This document shows, piece by piece, positions 37,276 through 45,265 of a stretch of 64,000 nucleotides of DNA. A program made the translations under genes and the position numbers. The notes under the pieces were generated by a model. It did no database searches and was not told where the DNA came from. It was given only the letters and a program-made list of their open reading frames with translations. The DNA is from Paraburkholderia silvatlantica. Lineage in GTDB: Bacteria > Pseudomonadota > Gammaproteobacteria > Burkholderiales > Burkholderiaceae. Location of the stretch: positions 62,001 to 126,000 of the forward strand of contig NZ_QEOL01000014.1 of the NCBI RefSeq assembly GCF_003096715.1. The letters run 5' to 3'. The first letter of the stretch is position 1. The number at the start of each line of letters is the position of its first letter.

Positions 37276-37305
37276 CGCCGCCCCCGGCGAAAACTGGGGG
37301 CGGCG
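37276..37305 (-). promoter_or_regulatory. Strong hairpin just upstream of rnc
   Basis: A perfect 10-bp GC stem (CGCCGCCCCC and GGGGGCGGCG) with a 10-nt loop ends 20 bp before the rnc start. It could be an RNase III processing site for self-control, or the end of the lepB transcript. Between it and the ATG, TATACT (37268-37263) resembles a -10 box, so a nearly leaderless rnc transcript is also possible. Confidence 0.45.
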
Positions 37306-37476
37306 AGCGAAAAACCGTGACGAAGCGACGTTACCGGGGATTCTTCAAGTAGAGCGCGAAGATGCAATGCGCGTGATGCGAATATGACGTCTGTTCGCGC
37401 ATACGCTTTTTGTTGCTGCTTCGACGACTGCTTCGCGCGCGTGCCCGACGTGCATCACACGTCGAGCCAATACGCA

Positions 37477-38373
37477 TTACTCGAACGAACCGATGCGACG
37501 CAGGTTGCTGAAGTTCATCCAGATGAAGAACGCGCGGCCCACGATGTTCGCGTCGGGCACGAAGCCCCAGTAGCGGCTGTCCGCACTGTTGTCGCGGTTG
37601 TCGCCCATCATGAAGTAATGGCCCGGCGGCACCTTGCAGATCACGCCGCGCGCGTTGTACTGGCAGTTGTCGCGATACGGATAGTCCTCTGCGCCCACGA
37701 TGAACGGCGGCACCGCGGGGTTGTTGAGGATGTTGTTCCTGCGGCCGTTGCCGAGGTCCTCCGTGAACTGCTTCGCGTAGCCAATGCGCTCTTCGTCGAA
37801 GAAGTCGCCCTGCGGCGCTTCCGGCACTGGTTTGCCGTTGATCGTGAGCTGCTTGTCCTGATAGGCGACCACGTCGCCCGGCAGGCCAATCACGCGCTTG
37901 ATGTAGTCGACCGACTCATCCTTCGGATAGCGGAACACGACCACGTCGCCGCGCTCGAGAGGGCGGCCCCGCGTGATCTTCGTGTTCGTGATCGGCAAAC
38001 GGATGCCGTAGTCGAACTTGTTCACGAGGATGAAGTCGCCCACGAGCAGCGTGGGCACCATCGAACCCGACGGAATCTTGAACGGCTCGACGACGAACGA
38101 GCGTACGAGGAACACGATCAGGATGACGGGGAAGAAGCTCGCGGTGTACTCGAGCCACCACGGCTGGCGCAGCTTTTCGTTGCGCAGGTTCTGGCGCGTG
38201 ACAGGCGCGTTTTCATCGGCGAAGCGCTCGCCCACACGCTCCTGCTGGCGGTCGAACTCCGCGACCGCCGCGTCGGCGGCGAGGCGCCGGCGCGGCATGA
38301 ACACCAGTTTGTCTGCAACCCACGCAACGCCCGTCAAGATGACGAGCACAAAGAGTATCAGCGCAAAATTCAT
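37477..38373 (-). CDS. lepB: Signal peptidase I
   Basis: The 298-residue inner membrane protease removes signal peptides on the periplasmic side. The N-terminal membrane segments are at about residues 2-20 and 78-96. The catalytic Ser is in IPSGSMVPTLLVGDFILVNKF (near 98), and the Lys is in VVVFRYPKDESVDYIKRVIGLPGD (near 155). Further family boxes are YFMMGDNRDNSADSRYWGFV. It follows lepA by 33 bp and would be co-transcribed with it, as in E. coli. Length is somewhat below E. coli LepB (324). Confidence 0.97.
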   Translation of the reverse strand: MNFALILFVLVILTGVAWVADKLVFMPRRRLAADAAVAEFDRQQERVGERFADENAPVTRQNLRNEKLRQPWWLEYTASFFPVILIVFLVRSFVVEPFKIPSGSMVPTLLVGDFILVNKFDYGIRLPITNTKITRGRPLERGDVVVFRYPKDESVDYIKRVIGLPGDVVAYQDKQLTINGKPVPEAPQGDFFDEERIGYAKQFTEDLGNGRRNNILNNPAVPPFIVGAEDYPYRDNCQYNARGVICKVPPGHYFMMGDNRDNSADSRYWGFVPDANIVGRAFFIWMNFSNLRRIGSFE

Positions 38374-38406
38374 GTAGAGATCCGTTGTCCGGCTTATTTA
38401 CGTTAC

Positions 38407-40200
38407 TTATTTATCTTCGACACGAAGGATGGCGAGGAAGGCCTCTTGCGGAATCTCGACCGAACCGACCTGCTTCATCCGCTTCTTGCCTTCCTTCTGC
38501 TTTTCGAGCAGCTTCTTCTTGCGCGTGATGTCGCCGCCGTAGCACTTGGCCAGCACGTTCTTGCGCAGCGCCTTGATGTTCTCGCGCGCGATGATGTGCG
38601 CGCCGATTGCGGCCTGAATGGCCACGTCGTACATCTGGCGCGGAATGATCTCGCGCATCTTCGCCGCGACTTCGCGGCCGCGGTACTGCGACTGCGAGCG
38701 GTGGACGATGATGGACAGCGCGTCGACCTTGTCGCCGTTGATCAGCATGTCGACCTTCACGACGTCCGAAGTGCGGTACTCCTTGAACTCGTAGTCCATC
38801 GACGCATAACCGCGCGACACCGACTTCAGACGGTCGAAGAAGTCGAGCACGATTTCCGCCATCGGAATTTCGTATGTGAGCTGCACCTGGCGGCCGTGGT
38901 ACTGCATGTTGATCTGGTTGCCGCGCTTTTGCGTACAGAGCGTGATGACCGAGCCCACGTAGTCCTGCGGCATGTACAGGTTCACCGTCACGATCGGCTC
39001 GCGGATCTCGCCGATCTTCGAGGGCTCCGGCATCTTCGCCGGGTTCTCGACCATGATCTGGGTGCCGTCCGCCTGCACGACTTCATACACCACCGTCGGC
39101 GCCGTGGTGATGAGGTCCATGTCGAACTCGCGCTCGAGACGCTCCTGCACGATTTCCATGTGCAAAAGACCGAGGAAGCCGCAACGGAAGCCAAAGCCCA
39201 GCGCCTGCGAAACTTCCGGCTCGTATTGCAGCGAGGCGTCATTGAGCTTCAGCTTTTCGAGCGATTCACGCAGCGCGTCGTATTGGTTCGCCTCGACCGG
39301 ATAGAGGCCCGCGAACACCTGCGGCTTCACTTCCTTGAAACCCGGCAACGGCTCGGGCGCAGGATTCGCCGCGAGCGTGACGGTGTCGCCCACCTTGGTC
39401 GCGGCGAGCTCCTTGATGCCGGCGATGATGAAACCCACCTGCCCCGCCGAAAGCTGCTCGAGGTTGCGCGACTTCGGCGAGAACACGCCGACGTGCTCGA
39501 CCGGATACTGCGCGCCGGTGGCCATCAGCTTGATCTTGTCCTTCGGGCGCAGCGTGCCGTTGACGATACGCACGAGCATCACGACGCCCACGTAGTTGTC
39601 GAACCACGAGTCGATGATGAGCGCCTGCAGCGGCGCTTGCGGATCGCCCTTGGGCGGCGGCACCCTGGCGATCAGCGCTTCGAGCACGTCTTCCACGCCG
39701 AGGCCGGTCTTCGCGCTGCAGCGCGTCGCGTCGGTGGCGTCGATGCCGATCACGTCCTCGATCTCTTCGATCGCGTTCTCGGGATTGGCGGCGGGCAGAT
39801 CGATCTTGTTGAGCACCGGCACGACTTCCACGCCGAGTTCGATCGCGGTGTAGCAGTTCGCCACCGTCTGCGCCTCGACGCCCTGGCTCGCGTCCACCAC
39901 GAGCAGCGCGCCCTCGCACGCGGACAGCGAGCGGCTCACCTCATAGGAGAAGTCGACGTGCCCCGGTGTATCGATCAGGTTCAGGTTGTAGACCTTGCCG
40001 TCACGCGCCTTGTACGTGAGCGCAGCCGTCTGCGCCTTGATCGTGATACCGCGCTCGCGCTCGAGATCCATCGAGTCGAGCACCTGCGATTCCATTTCGC
40101 GGTCGGACAAGCCGCCGCACAGCTGGATGATGCGATCGGCGAGCGTCGACTTGCCATGGTCGATGTGCGCAATGATCGAAAAGTTACGAATATGATCCAT
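38407..40200 (-). CDS. lepA: Elongation factor 4 (LepA)
   Basis: The 597-residue GTPase acts on ribosomes in initiation and back-translocation. G1 is AHIDHGKSTLADR, G2 is RERGITIKAQT, G3 is DTPGHVDFSYEVSRSLSACEG and G4 is NKIDLPAA. The C-terminal EF4-specific domain includes GGDITRKKKLLEKQKEGKKRMKQVGSVEIPQEAFLAIL. Length matches the family (about 599). It is upstream of lepB and downstream of the glutaredoxin-like gene by about 170 bp. Confidence 0.98.
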   Translation of the reverse strand: MDHIRNFSIIAHIDHGKSTLADRIIQLCGGLSDREMESQVLDSMDLERERGITIKAQTAALTYKARDGKVYNLNLIDTPGHVDFSYEVSRSLSACEGALLVVDASQGVEAQTVANCYTAIELGVEVVPVLNKIDLPAANPENAIEEIEDVIGIDATDATRCSAKTGLGVEDVLEALIARVPPPKGDPQAPLQALIIDSWFDNYVGVVMLVRIVNGTLRPKDKIKLMATGAQYPVEHVGVFSPKSRNLEQLSAGQVGFIIAGIKELAATKVGDTVTLAANPAPEPLPGFKEVKPQVFAGLYPVEANQYDALRESLEKLKLNDASLQYEPEVSQALGFGFRCGFLGLLHMEIVQERLEREFDMDLITTAPTVVYEVVQADGTQIMVENPAKMPEPSKIGEIREPIVTVNLYMPQDYVGSVITLCTQKRGNQINMQYHGRQVQLTYEIPMAEIVLDFFDRLKSVSRGYASMDYEFKEYRTSDVVKVDMLINGDKVDALSIIVHRSQSQYRGREVAAKMREIIPRQMYDVAIQAAIGAHIIARENIKALRKNVLAKCYGGDITRKKKLLEKQKEGKKRMKQVGSVEIPQEAFLAILRVEDK

Positions 40201-40374
40201 TCAGTGCCGATCAAGCGAAAAAGGCGCGCCCCAACGATAGCTGGGCACGCCTCGTAAATAGATGAAAAACCGGACTATTTTAGCCGAAAAGGGGTCCCAC
40301 GGGCGAACCGGCCGGTGATGTAGCGGATGTGCATGGCACGCTGACACATCGCGCGACGCTCCTGCGCGCGCGTT

Positions 40375-40710
40375 TCAAGCACCGCCCGAGGGCGGCTGCG
40401 GCCCGCCCGGTGCGGCGGCGCACAGGCCCAGTGTTGCGCGCACGCGCGCTTCGTCGAGATGGTAGTGACACAGCTCGATGCCGTCGCAAACGAGCACCGG
40501 CACGAGCTCGTCGTAACGCGCCTGGAGCTCGGGGTCGGAATCGACATCGACGACGTCGAGACGCGCACCCGCCGCGGCGGCGAGCGGCTCGAGCGCCACG
40601 CGCATGTCCTCGCACAGATGACACCACGCGCGTCCGTAGAGCACGAGGTGCGCGCTCGCCCGTTCGAGCGCGCCCGGCGCCGCCGACGAAGACCGCATGG
40701 GCGTGCGCAC
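40375..40710 (-). CDS. Glutaredoxin-like protein (DUF836 type)
   Basis: The 111-residue protein has a thioredoxin fold with a redox pair in YGRAWCHLCEDMRVAL (CxxC at about 30-33). The VDVDSDPELQARYDELVPVLVCDGIELCHYHLDEARV region is typical of the DUF836 glutaredoxin-like family. The partner is unknown. It is 6 bp after mucD on the same strand, so it probably shares the sigma-E operon transcript, which would fit a role in envelope or oxidative stress (inference). The start is uncertain, and the first 18 residues look like linker. Confidence 0.85.
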   Translation of the reverse strand: MRTPMRSSSAAPGALERASAHLVLYGRAWCHLCEDMRVALEPLAAAAGARLDVVDVDSDPELQARYDELVPVLVCDGIELCHYHLDEARVRATLGLCAAAPGGPQPPSGGA

Positions 40711-40716
40711 CGCGCT

Positions 40717-42234
40717 TTACTTCTGCCCCGGCGCGCGCGGGCGCAGCGGCACGAACTGCGTGTTGTCGCCGCGACGCACGAGCACCGCCACCATCTTCTG
40801 CGGGTCGAGATGCGCCGTCACATCCTGGAACTGCTTCGCGCTGGTGATATCCGTATCGCCCACGCGCAGGATGATGTCGCCCTTCTGCAGGCCGGCGCGC
40901 GCTGCCGGGCCATCGACCGAGTCGACCATCGCGCCGCCCTTCATCTTGAGCTGGGCGAGCTGATCGGCGGGGATATCGACCACCGCGATGCCGAGAGCGC
41001 TCATCACGCGCGGCTTGGGTTCGGGCGCCTTTTTCTGGTCGGCCTTCGCGCTCTTGTCGGTCTGCATCTCGGCGATCGTGATCGGCAGATCGCGCGTTGC
41101 GCCCTTGCGCCAGACCGTGACGGTCGCTCTGGTGCCCGGTTTCGTGTCGCCGACCATGCGCGGCAGATCGGTCGCGGCATCGACGCTCGTGCCGTTGAAC
41201 TTCAGGATGATGTCGCCCGGCTGGATGCCCGCCTTGTCGGCCGGGCCGCCCGGCTCGACGCTGGAGACGAGCGCGCCCTGCGCCTTGGGCAAACCGAGCG
41301 AGTCGGCCACGTCCTTCGTCACCTCGCCGATGGCCACGGCAATGCGGCCGCGCGTGACCTTGCCCGTGGACTTGAGCTGATCGGCCACGCGCATGGCCTC
41401 GTCGATCGGAATCGCGAACGAGATGCCCATGAAGCCTCCGGTGCGGCTATAGATCTGCGAGTTGATGCCGATCACCTCGCCCTGCATGTTGATGAGCGGA
41501 CCGCCCGAGTTGCCGGGATTCACGGCCACGTCGGTCTGGATGAACGGCAAATAGTCACCCGTGTCGCGCCCCTTCGCGCTCACGATGCCCGCCGTCACGG
41601 TGTTCTCGAGGCCGAACGGCGAACCGATTGCCACGACCCACTCGCCCACGCGCACCTTGTTCGAGTCGCCCATCGTCACGGCCGGCAGATTCGCGGCCTG
41701 GATCTTCACCACGGCGACGTCCGTGCGATCGTCCACGCCGATCAGCTTCGCCTTGAATTCGCGCTTGTCGGTGAGCGTCACGTAGATGCTGTCCGCGTCG
41801 TCGACCACGTGCGCGTTGGTCATCACGTAGCCGTCGCTCGAGAGGATGAAACCCGAGCCGACGCCGCTGTTCTGTTCGGTGTCGTTGCCGCTGTCCGGGC
41901 CGGAGTCCGAACCGCTGCCCGGATTTGCGCCCTGGCTGCCCCCCTGACCGCCGCCCTGCCCACCCTGCGGCCCTTGCGGGAGCGGGATGCCAAAGAAGCG
42001 GCGGAAGAATTCCGACATGTCGCCCTGATCCATGCCCGGCGGGAGGCCGCGCTGCGCCGAGGAGACACGCGTCGTGGTGCGGATATTGACGACCGACGGT
42101 CCCACTTTGTCCACGAGGTCGGCGAAGTCGGGCAGATTGGCAGCCGGCGCCGCCGATGCCACGTGCGGTGCGAACGGCAGGCACGCCGCCACGACCGCGG
42201 CCGCGAAGAATTTGCGCAGCGGGAGAATCGTCAT
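40717..42234 (-). CDS. mucD: Periplasmic serine protease Do (MucD/DegP type)
   Basis: The 505-residue HtrA protease degrades misfolded periplasmic proteins. It has a signal peptide (cleaved near ASA at 28) and the trypsin-like triad: His in VMTNAHVVDDADS, Asp in GVDDRTDVAVVKI, Ser in VNPGNSGGPLIN. Two PDZ domains follow, near residues 290-385 and 415-495. A Gly/Ser/Gln-rich loop sits near 90-120, the LA-loop position. The gene follows rseB in the rpoE-rseA-rseB-mucD order of Pseudomonas and Burkholderia, where MucD restrains sigma-E activity. Confidence 0.95.
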   Translation of the reverse strand: MTILPLRKFFAAAVVAACLPFAPHVASAAPAANLPDFADLVDKVGPSVVNIRTTTRVSSAQRGLPPGMDQGDMSEFFRRFFGIPLPQGPQGGQGGGQGGSQGANPGSGSDSGPDSGNDTEQNSGVGSGFILSSDGYVMTNAHVVDDADSIYVTLTDKREFKAKLIGVDDRTDVAVVKIQAANLPAVTMGDSNKVRVGEWVVAIGSPFGLENTVTAGIVSAKGRDTGDYLPFIQTDVAVNPGNSGGPLINMQGEVIGINSQIYSRTGGFMGISFAIPIDEAMRVADQLKSTGKVTRGRIAVAIGEVTKDVADSLGLPKAQGALVSSVEPGGPADKAGIQPGDIILKFNGTSVDAATDLPRMVGDTKPGTRATVTVWRKGATRDLPITIAEMQTDKSAKADQKKAPEPKPRVMSALGIAVVDIPADQLAQLKMKGGAMVDSVDGPAARAGLQKGDIILRVGDTDITSAKQFQDVTAHLDPQKMVAVLVRRGDNTQFVPLRPRAPGQK

Positions 42235-42258
42235 ATCGAAGTCAGCCGAAGGAAGGAG

Positions 42259-43323
42259 TTACCTGGGAGCCTTGTATTCTATGGCAGACGCAAACTGCTG
42301 CAACGTGCTCTGGGGCACTTCCCCAAGCAACGTGATGAAGTAGTCGCCGTTGCGCTTCACGAGCACGTGGGTCGCGCCGCTGCTGCCCGAGCCTTCCTTG
42401 CGGCTGTTGTTCTTGACCGGTTCGATAAACACGGAAAGCGTGGACAGTCCGTCAGAGAATACGGCTTGATCGACCGGAATGGGCGGATCGCTCGCGTCGC
42501 GCGCCGCCATCGGCCGGCGCACTTCGCGAATCTTCCGGAATCCCGGCGCGGCCTGGCCGAACGACCAGCCCTGCGCTTCGATATCGACCGGCTGCAGCGG
42601 CGGGCGCACCACGTTCCAGCCCTCGATATTGCGCATGCCGTTCACGATAGGCGTCTTGTCGACGGGACCGCCGATGCGCACCTGCGTGAACGCGAGCTGC
42701 TGGAGCACCTGGCCGTTCGACGGATCGAGCATCTGCGAACGCAGCAGCAGACCGGTTTTCGCGTCCGCCCACAGCTTGTAGGCGAAGCGGAAACTGTCTT
42801 TCGGGTCGAGCTGGATCACCTGGCTGTCGAGGCCCGCCACCCGGTCGTTGGCGAGCATCTTCGGCTCGTACACGCCCAGCACCTGTTCCCCGTTCGTCGA
42901 CAGCAGCGCCGGGAAAGCGTCCTTGTTCTGGCGCTTTTCGACGACGAGCAGCTTGCGCTCGGGCACGAAGGTAAAGAGCTCGTCGTTGTGGCGCAGCATC
43001 GTGCGCGGCTTGCCGTCGAGGCTTTCGAGCTTTTCGAACTCGCCGTCCTGCTTCGAGGCGTAGTGCGTGATGCGCGAGGACTGCACGAACTCGCCGCGCT
43101 GGTAGACGAAGGTGCCTTCGTAGCTTTGCTGCTGGGCGGCCTGCTGGATGCGGTCGAGCAACTGCGCCGCGCTCTGGCGCGTGGCGGCATCGGCCGCCCA
43201 CGCGCCTTGCGCGTGGGCGCGCGGGGCGACAGACAGAGCGGTGAACATCACGGCTGCGCAGCACAGGAATGCCGGCAACCGCCCCCAGATCGTCTTTTTA
43301 TTCAACCGCAATGTCTGCATCAA
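42259..43323 (-). CDS. rseB: Sigma-E regulatory protein RseB (MucB)
   Basis: The 354-residue periplasmic protein has a signal peptide (cleavage near AHAQG, 40) followed by the MucB/RseB lipoprotein-localisation-like fold. Typical segments are SYEGTFVYQRGEFVQSSRITHYA, EKLESLDGKPRTMLRHNDELFTFVPE, and a C-terminal domain with GATHVLVKRNGDYFITLLGEVP. RseB binds the periplasmic part of RseA and blocks its cleavage until lipopolysaccharide or outer membrane protein signals release it. It lies 2 bp after rseA, so the two are tightly coupled. Confidence 0.94.
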   Translation of the reverse strand: MMQTLRLNKKTIWGRLPAFLCCAAVMFTALSVAPRAHAQGAWAADAATRQSAAQLLDRIQQAAQQQSYEGTFVYQRGEFVQSSRITHYASKQDGEFEKLESLDGKPRTMLRHNDELFTFVPERKLLVVEKRQNKDAFPALLSTNGEQVLGVYEPKMLANDRVAGLDSQVIQLDPKDSFRFAYKLWADAKTGLLLRSQMLDPSNGQVLQQLAFTQVRIGGPVDKTPIVNGMRNIEGWNVVRPPLQPVDIEAQGWSFGQAAPGFRKIREVRRPMAARDASDPPIPVDQAVFSDGLSTLSVFIEPVKNNSRKEGSGSSGATHVLVKRNGDYFITLLGEVPQSTLQQFASAIEYKAPR

Positions 43324-43325
43324 AC

Positions 43326-43979
43326 TTATTGGCCTTGCGTGGTGAGGGCGGCTGAGCGGATGTACGGCATGGAATCCGAAATGACCGGCTGCTGCGCGAA
43401 CTGCTGATGCGCCTGGAGATATTCGTCGAGCCGGGCGTCGCGGATGATGTTAGCGTCCTGAGCGCCCGCGACAGACGCCTGCGGGGTGTTCATCGCCACG
43501 CGCTGCACGCCGTCGCCCTGCGGCTGTACGGCGGCGATTTGCGGCGCGCCGGCCATGCCCACGCCGCGCATTTGCGGCATGACGATCCACGTGAGCGTGG
43601 CGGCCGCGGCGGCCACGGCCAGCGACGGCATCACGCGGCGGCGCAGCGCCAGAATGCGGCCCACGCGCGCATTGCGGCGAGCCTGCGGCTGCGGCAGCGC
43701 GGCGGGTGCGAGCAGATGCGGCTCCGCTTCGAAGCGCGCCGCGAAGCCCGTCATGAAGGCGCGGCTCGCGGCCTGGCTGAGGGCCAGATCGTCAGAGCGC
43801 AGCACGTCGCCGATCAGGTGGTACTCCGACCAGGCTGCGCGCCCTTCGCCGTCGAGTTCCAGAAAATTTCCGTTCAGATGCTCCTGCGCCGTCGCTTCAC
43901 CGTCGACGAAGGCGGACAGACGCTCGCCGCGCGAGCTTGATACCGATTGCATCGAGACCGAACCCATGATGCTCCCCAT
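43326..43979 (-). CDS. rseA: Anti-sigma-E factor RseA (MucA)
   Basis: The 217-residue single-pass membrane protein holds sigma-E inactive. The N-terminal cytoplasmic domain (about 14-85) has ERLSAFVDGEATAQE and AWSEYHLIGDVLRSDDL, the RseA_N features. One membrane helix is at about 116-134, and a periplasmic part of about 80 residues follows, which RseB would bind. The ATG at 43979 is used. Met5 and Met10 are alternatives. It lies between rpoE (76 bp upstream) and rseB (2 bp downstream). Confidence 0.92.
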   Translation of the reverse strand: MGSIMGSVSMQSVSSSRGERLSAFVDGEATAQEHLNGNFLELDGEGRAAWSEYHLIGDVLRSDDLALSQAASRAFMTGFAARFEAEPHLLAPAALPQPQARRNARVGRILALRRRVMPSLAVAAAAATLTWIVMPQMRGVGMAGAPQIAAVQPQGDGVQRVAMNTPQASVAGAQDANIIRDARLDEYLQAHQQFAQQPVISDSMPYIRSAALTTQGQ

Positions 43980-44055
43980 TCCCTAACAGACGTCCCAGTG
44001 ACACCCACTCATTCTGGTGAATCGCGTCGCCGCCCGGGGGCGAAGCTGGTTCTTC

Positions 44056-44655
44056 TTACCAGCGCTTGCCTTCCGGAGTGTCCAGCAGCGGACGCAATTT
44101 TGCCGCAATGGCTTCCCGAGCGCGGAAAATTCTCGATCTGACGGTGCCGATCGGGCACCCCATCATCTCGGCGATTTCCTCGTAGCTTAGGCCTTCTATT
44201 TCCCGAAGCGTAATGGCGGTGCGCAACTCTTCCGGTAAAACCGCCATCGCAGCATTGACCGTCTGTGCGATCTGCTTGCTCATCAACATCGACTCGGGCG
44301 TATTGATATCCCTTAGTTGATCGGCGTCCGAGAAAGTTTCCGCTTCTTCAGCATCTGCCTCAGTCGAAGTTGGGGCGCGTCTTCCCTGGGTCGCAAGGTA
44401 GTTCTTCGCCGTATTGACAGCAATTCGGTACAACCACGTATAGAAAGCCGATTCGCCACGAAACTGCGGTAGTGCGCGGTAAGCCTTGATAAAGGCGTCC
44501 TGGGCCACGTCCTCGACCTCGGCGGGGTCCCGCACGAGGCGCGAGATCAGCCGGATGATCTTGCGGTGGTATTTCGAGACCAGGAGCTCGAACGCGGCCT
44601 TGTCGCCTTTTTGCACGCGCTCGACCAGAACCTGATCAATTTCTTTTTCGCTCAC
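44056..44655 (-). CDS. rpoE: RNA polymerase sigma factor RpoE (AlgU type)
   Basis: The 199-residue ECF sigma factor controls envelope stress genes. Region 2 is at about residues 22-92 (FELLVSKYHRKIIRLISRLVRDPAEVEDVAQDAFIKAYRAL and SAFYTWLYRIAVNTAKNYL). Region 4 is at about 130-185 (LPEELRTAITLREIEGLSYEEIAEMMGCPIGTVRSRIFRAREAI). It is followed by its anti-sigma factor genes. Upstream, four 5-bp GTTAC-like sites at 9-nt spacing form a likely control region. The ATG at 44655 gives the standard MSEKEIDQVLVERVQ. Confidence 0.97.
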   Translation of the reverse strand: MSEKEIDQVLVERVQKGDKAAFELLVSKYHRKIIRLISRLVRDPAEVEDVAQDAFIKAYRALPQFRGESAFYTWLYRIAVNTAKNYLATQGRRAPTSTEADAEEAETFSDADQLRDINTPESMLMSKQIAQTVNAAMAVLPEELRTAITLREIEGLSYEEIAEMMGCPIGTVRSRIFRAREAIAAKLRPLLDTPEGKRW

Positions 44656-44719
44656 CTGAAAAATCCGTTAGCACATGAAGTAGACGTGGGGGCACCATTG
44701 TAGCGTCCCCGCCACGGTC

Positions 44720-44755
44720 TCACGTTACGCGAGTAACAGCGGTTACAAGCTTTAC
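44720..44755 (-). promoter_or_regulatory. 9-nt-periodic GTTAC/GTAAC array upstream of rpoE
   Basis: GTTAC (44724-44728), GTAAC (44733-44737), GTTAC (44742-44746) and TTTAC (44751-44755) recur every 9 nt in alternating orientation. On the minus strand GTAAC, 17 nt, CGTGA resembles the layout of an ECF sigma promoter, so it may be the self-regulated rpoE promoter. A further TACAAT lies at 44701-44696. Confidence 0.4.
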
Positions 44756-44767
44756 AGCGAGGGGAGC

Positions 44768-45265
44768 TCAGCGACCGGCCGCGCTGCGCGCGCGCACGGC
44801 GAGCACACGAAAGGCTTCCGCCGGAATGGCGTCGGCGGCGACGAGAATCGTCGCGCGGCGGGCACCCTGCTCCACGATGAGCGCGAGCAGCCATGCGCCC
44901 CATTGCGACGCGCCGGCGAGCCGCCCGGCAGCGATGCAGGCGCCATCGCGCGAATAGGCCGCGAGAAAATCTGACCCGATTTCGAGGAAGATCGGTTGCT
45001 TGCGTCGCCACGCCGCAGCCGCAAGACCGCCGGTCGCGAGGAACGCCAGCGTAACCGGCAAGGCTTGCCAGGCGCCGAACCAGGGTGCGAGCGTCGTGTA
45101 GACGGCCGCCGCGGCCACGCCCAAACCCGCGGCAACGAGCAGTTGCAGCACAAGCGACGGACGCAGGGAAACCAGCGGCACGCCCGCGCGCCGCGAGGGG
45201 TAAGCAGGAGGAACGCGGCCGGCCGAAGGATTCGGCGCGGCCGCTGTCTCGTCGTGCGGGATCAA
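44768..45265 (-). CDS. Small membrane protein between fabF and rpoE, function unknown
   Basis: The 165-residue product has a pair of hydrophobic helices (LVLQLLVAAGLGVAAAAVYTTLAPWF and ALPVTLAFLATGGLAAAAW at about 33-80). A soluble part follows with IFLEIGSDFLAAYSRDGACIAAGRLAGASQWGAWLLALIVEQGARR. The layout resembles YgfX-type small membrane proteins, but I cannot confirm this. The best start is TTG at 45265, whose bases overlap the fabF stop (TTGA). This implies translational coupling, though a downstream GTG is possible. A gene of this size between fabF and rpoE is usual in Burkholderiaceae (recall). Confidence 0.65.
   Translation of the reverse strand: MIPHDETAAAPNPSAGRVPPAYPSRRAGVPLVSLRPSLVLQLLVAAGLGVAAAAVYTTLAPWFGAWQALPVTLAFLATGGLAAAAWRRKQPIFLEIGSDFLAAYSRDGACIAAGRLAGASQWGAWLLALIVEQGARRATILVAADAIPAEAFRVLAVRARSAAGR

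Noticed and set aside
37257..37476. A DUF4845 gene between lepB and rnc, as in many betaproteobacteria
   Set aside because: The gap is only 220 bp and has no matching frame, so the gene is absent here.
37384..43407. Two very long plus-strand open frames opposite lepB/lepA and mucD/rseB
   Set aside because: Both are antisense shadows with no ribosome binding sites or recognisable motifs.
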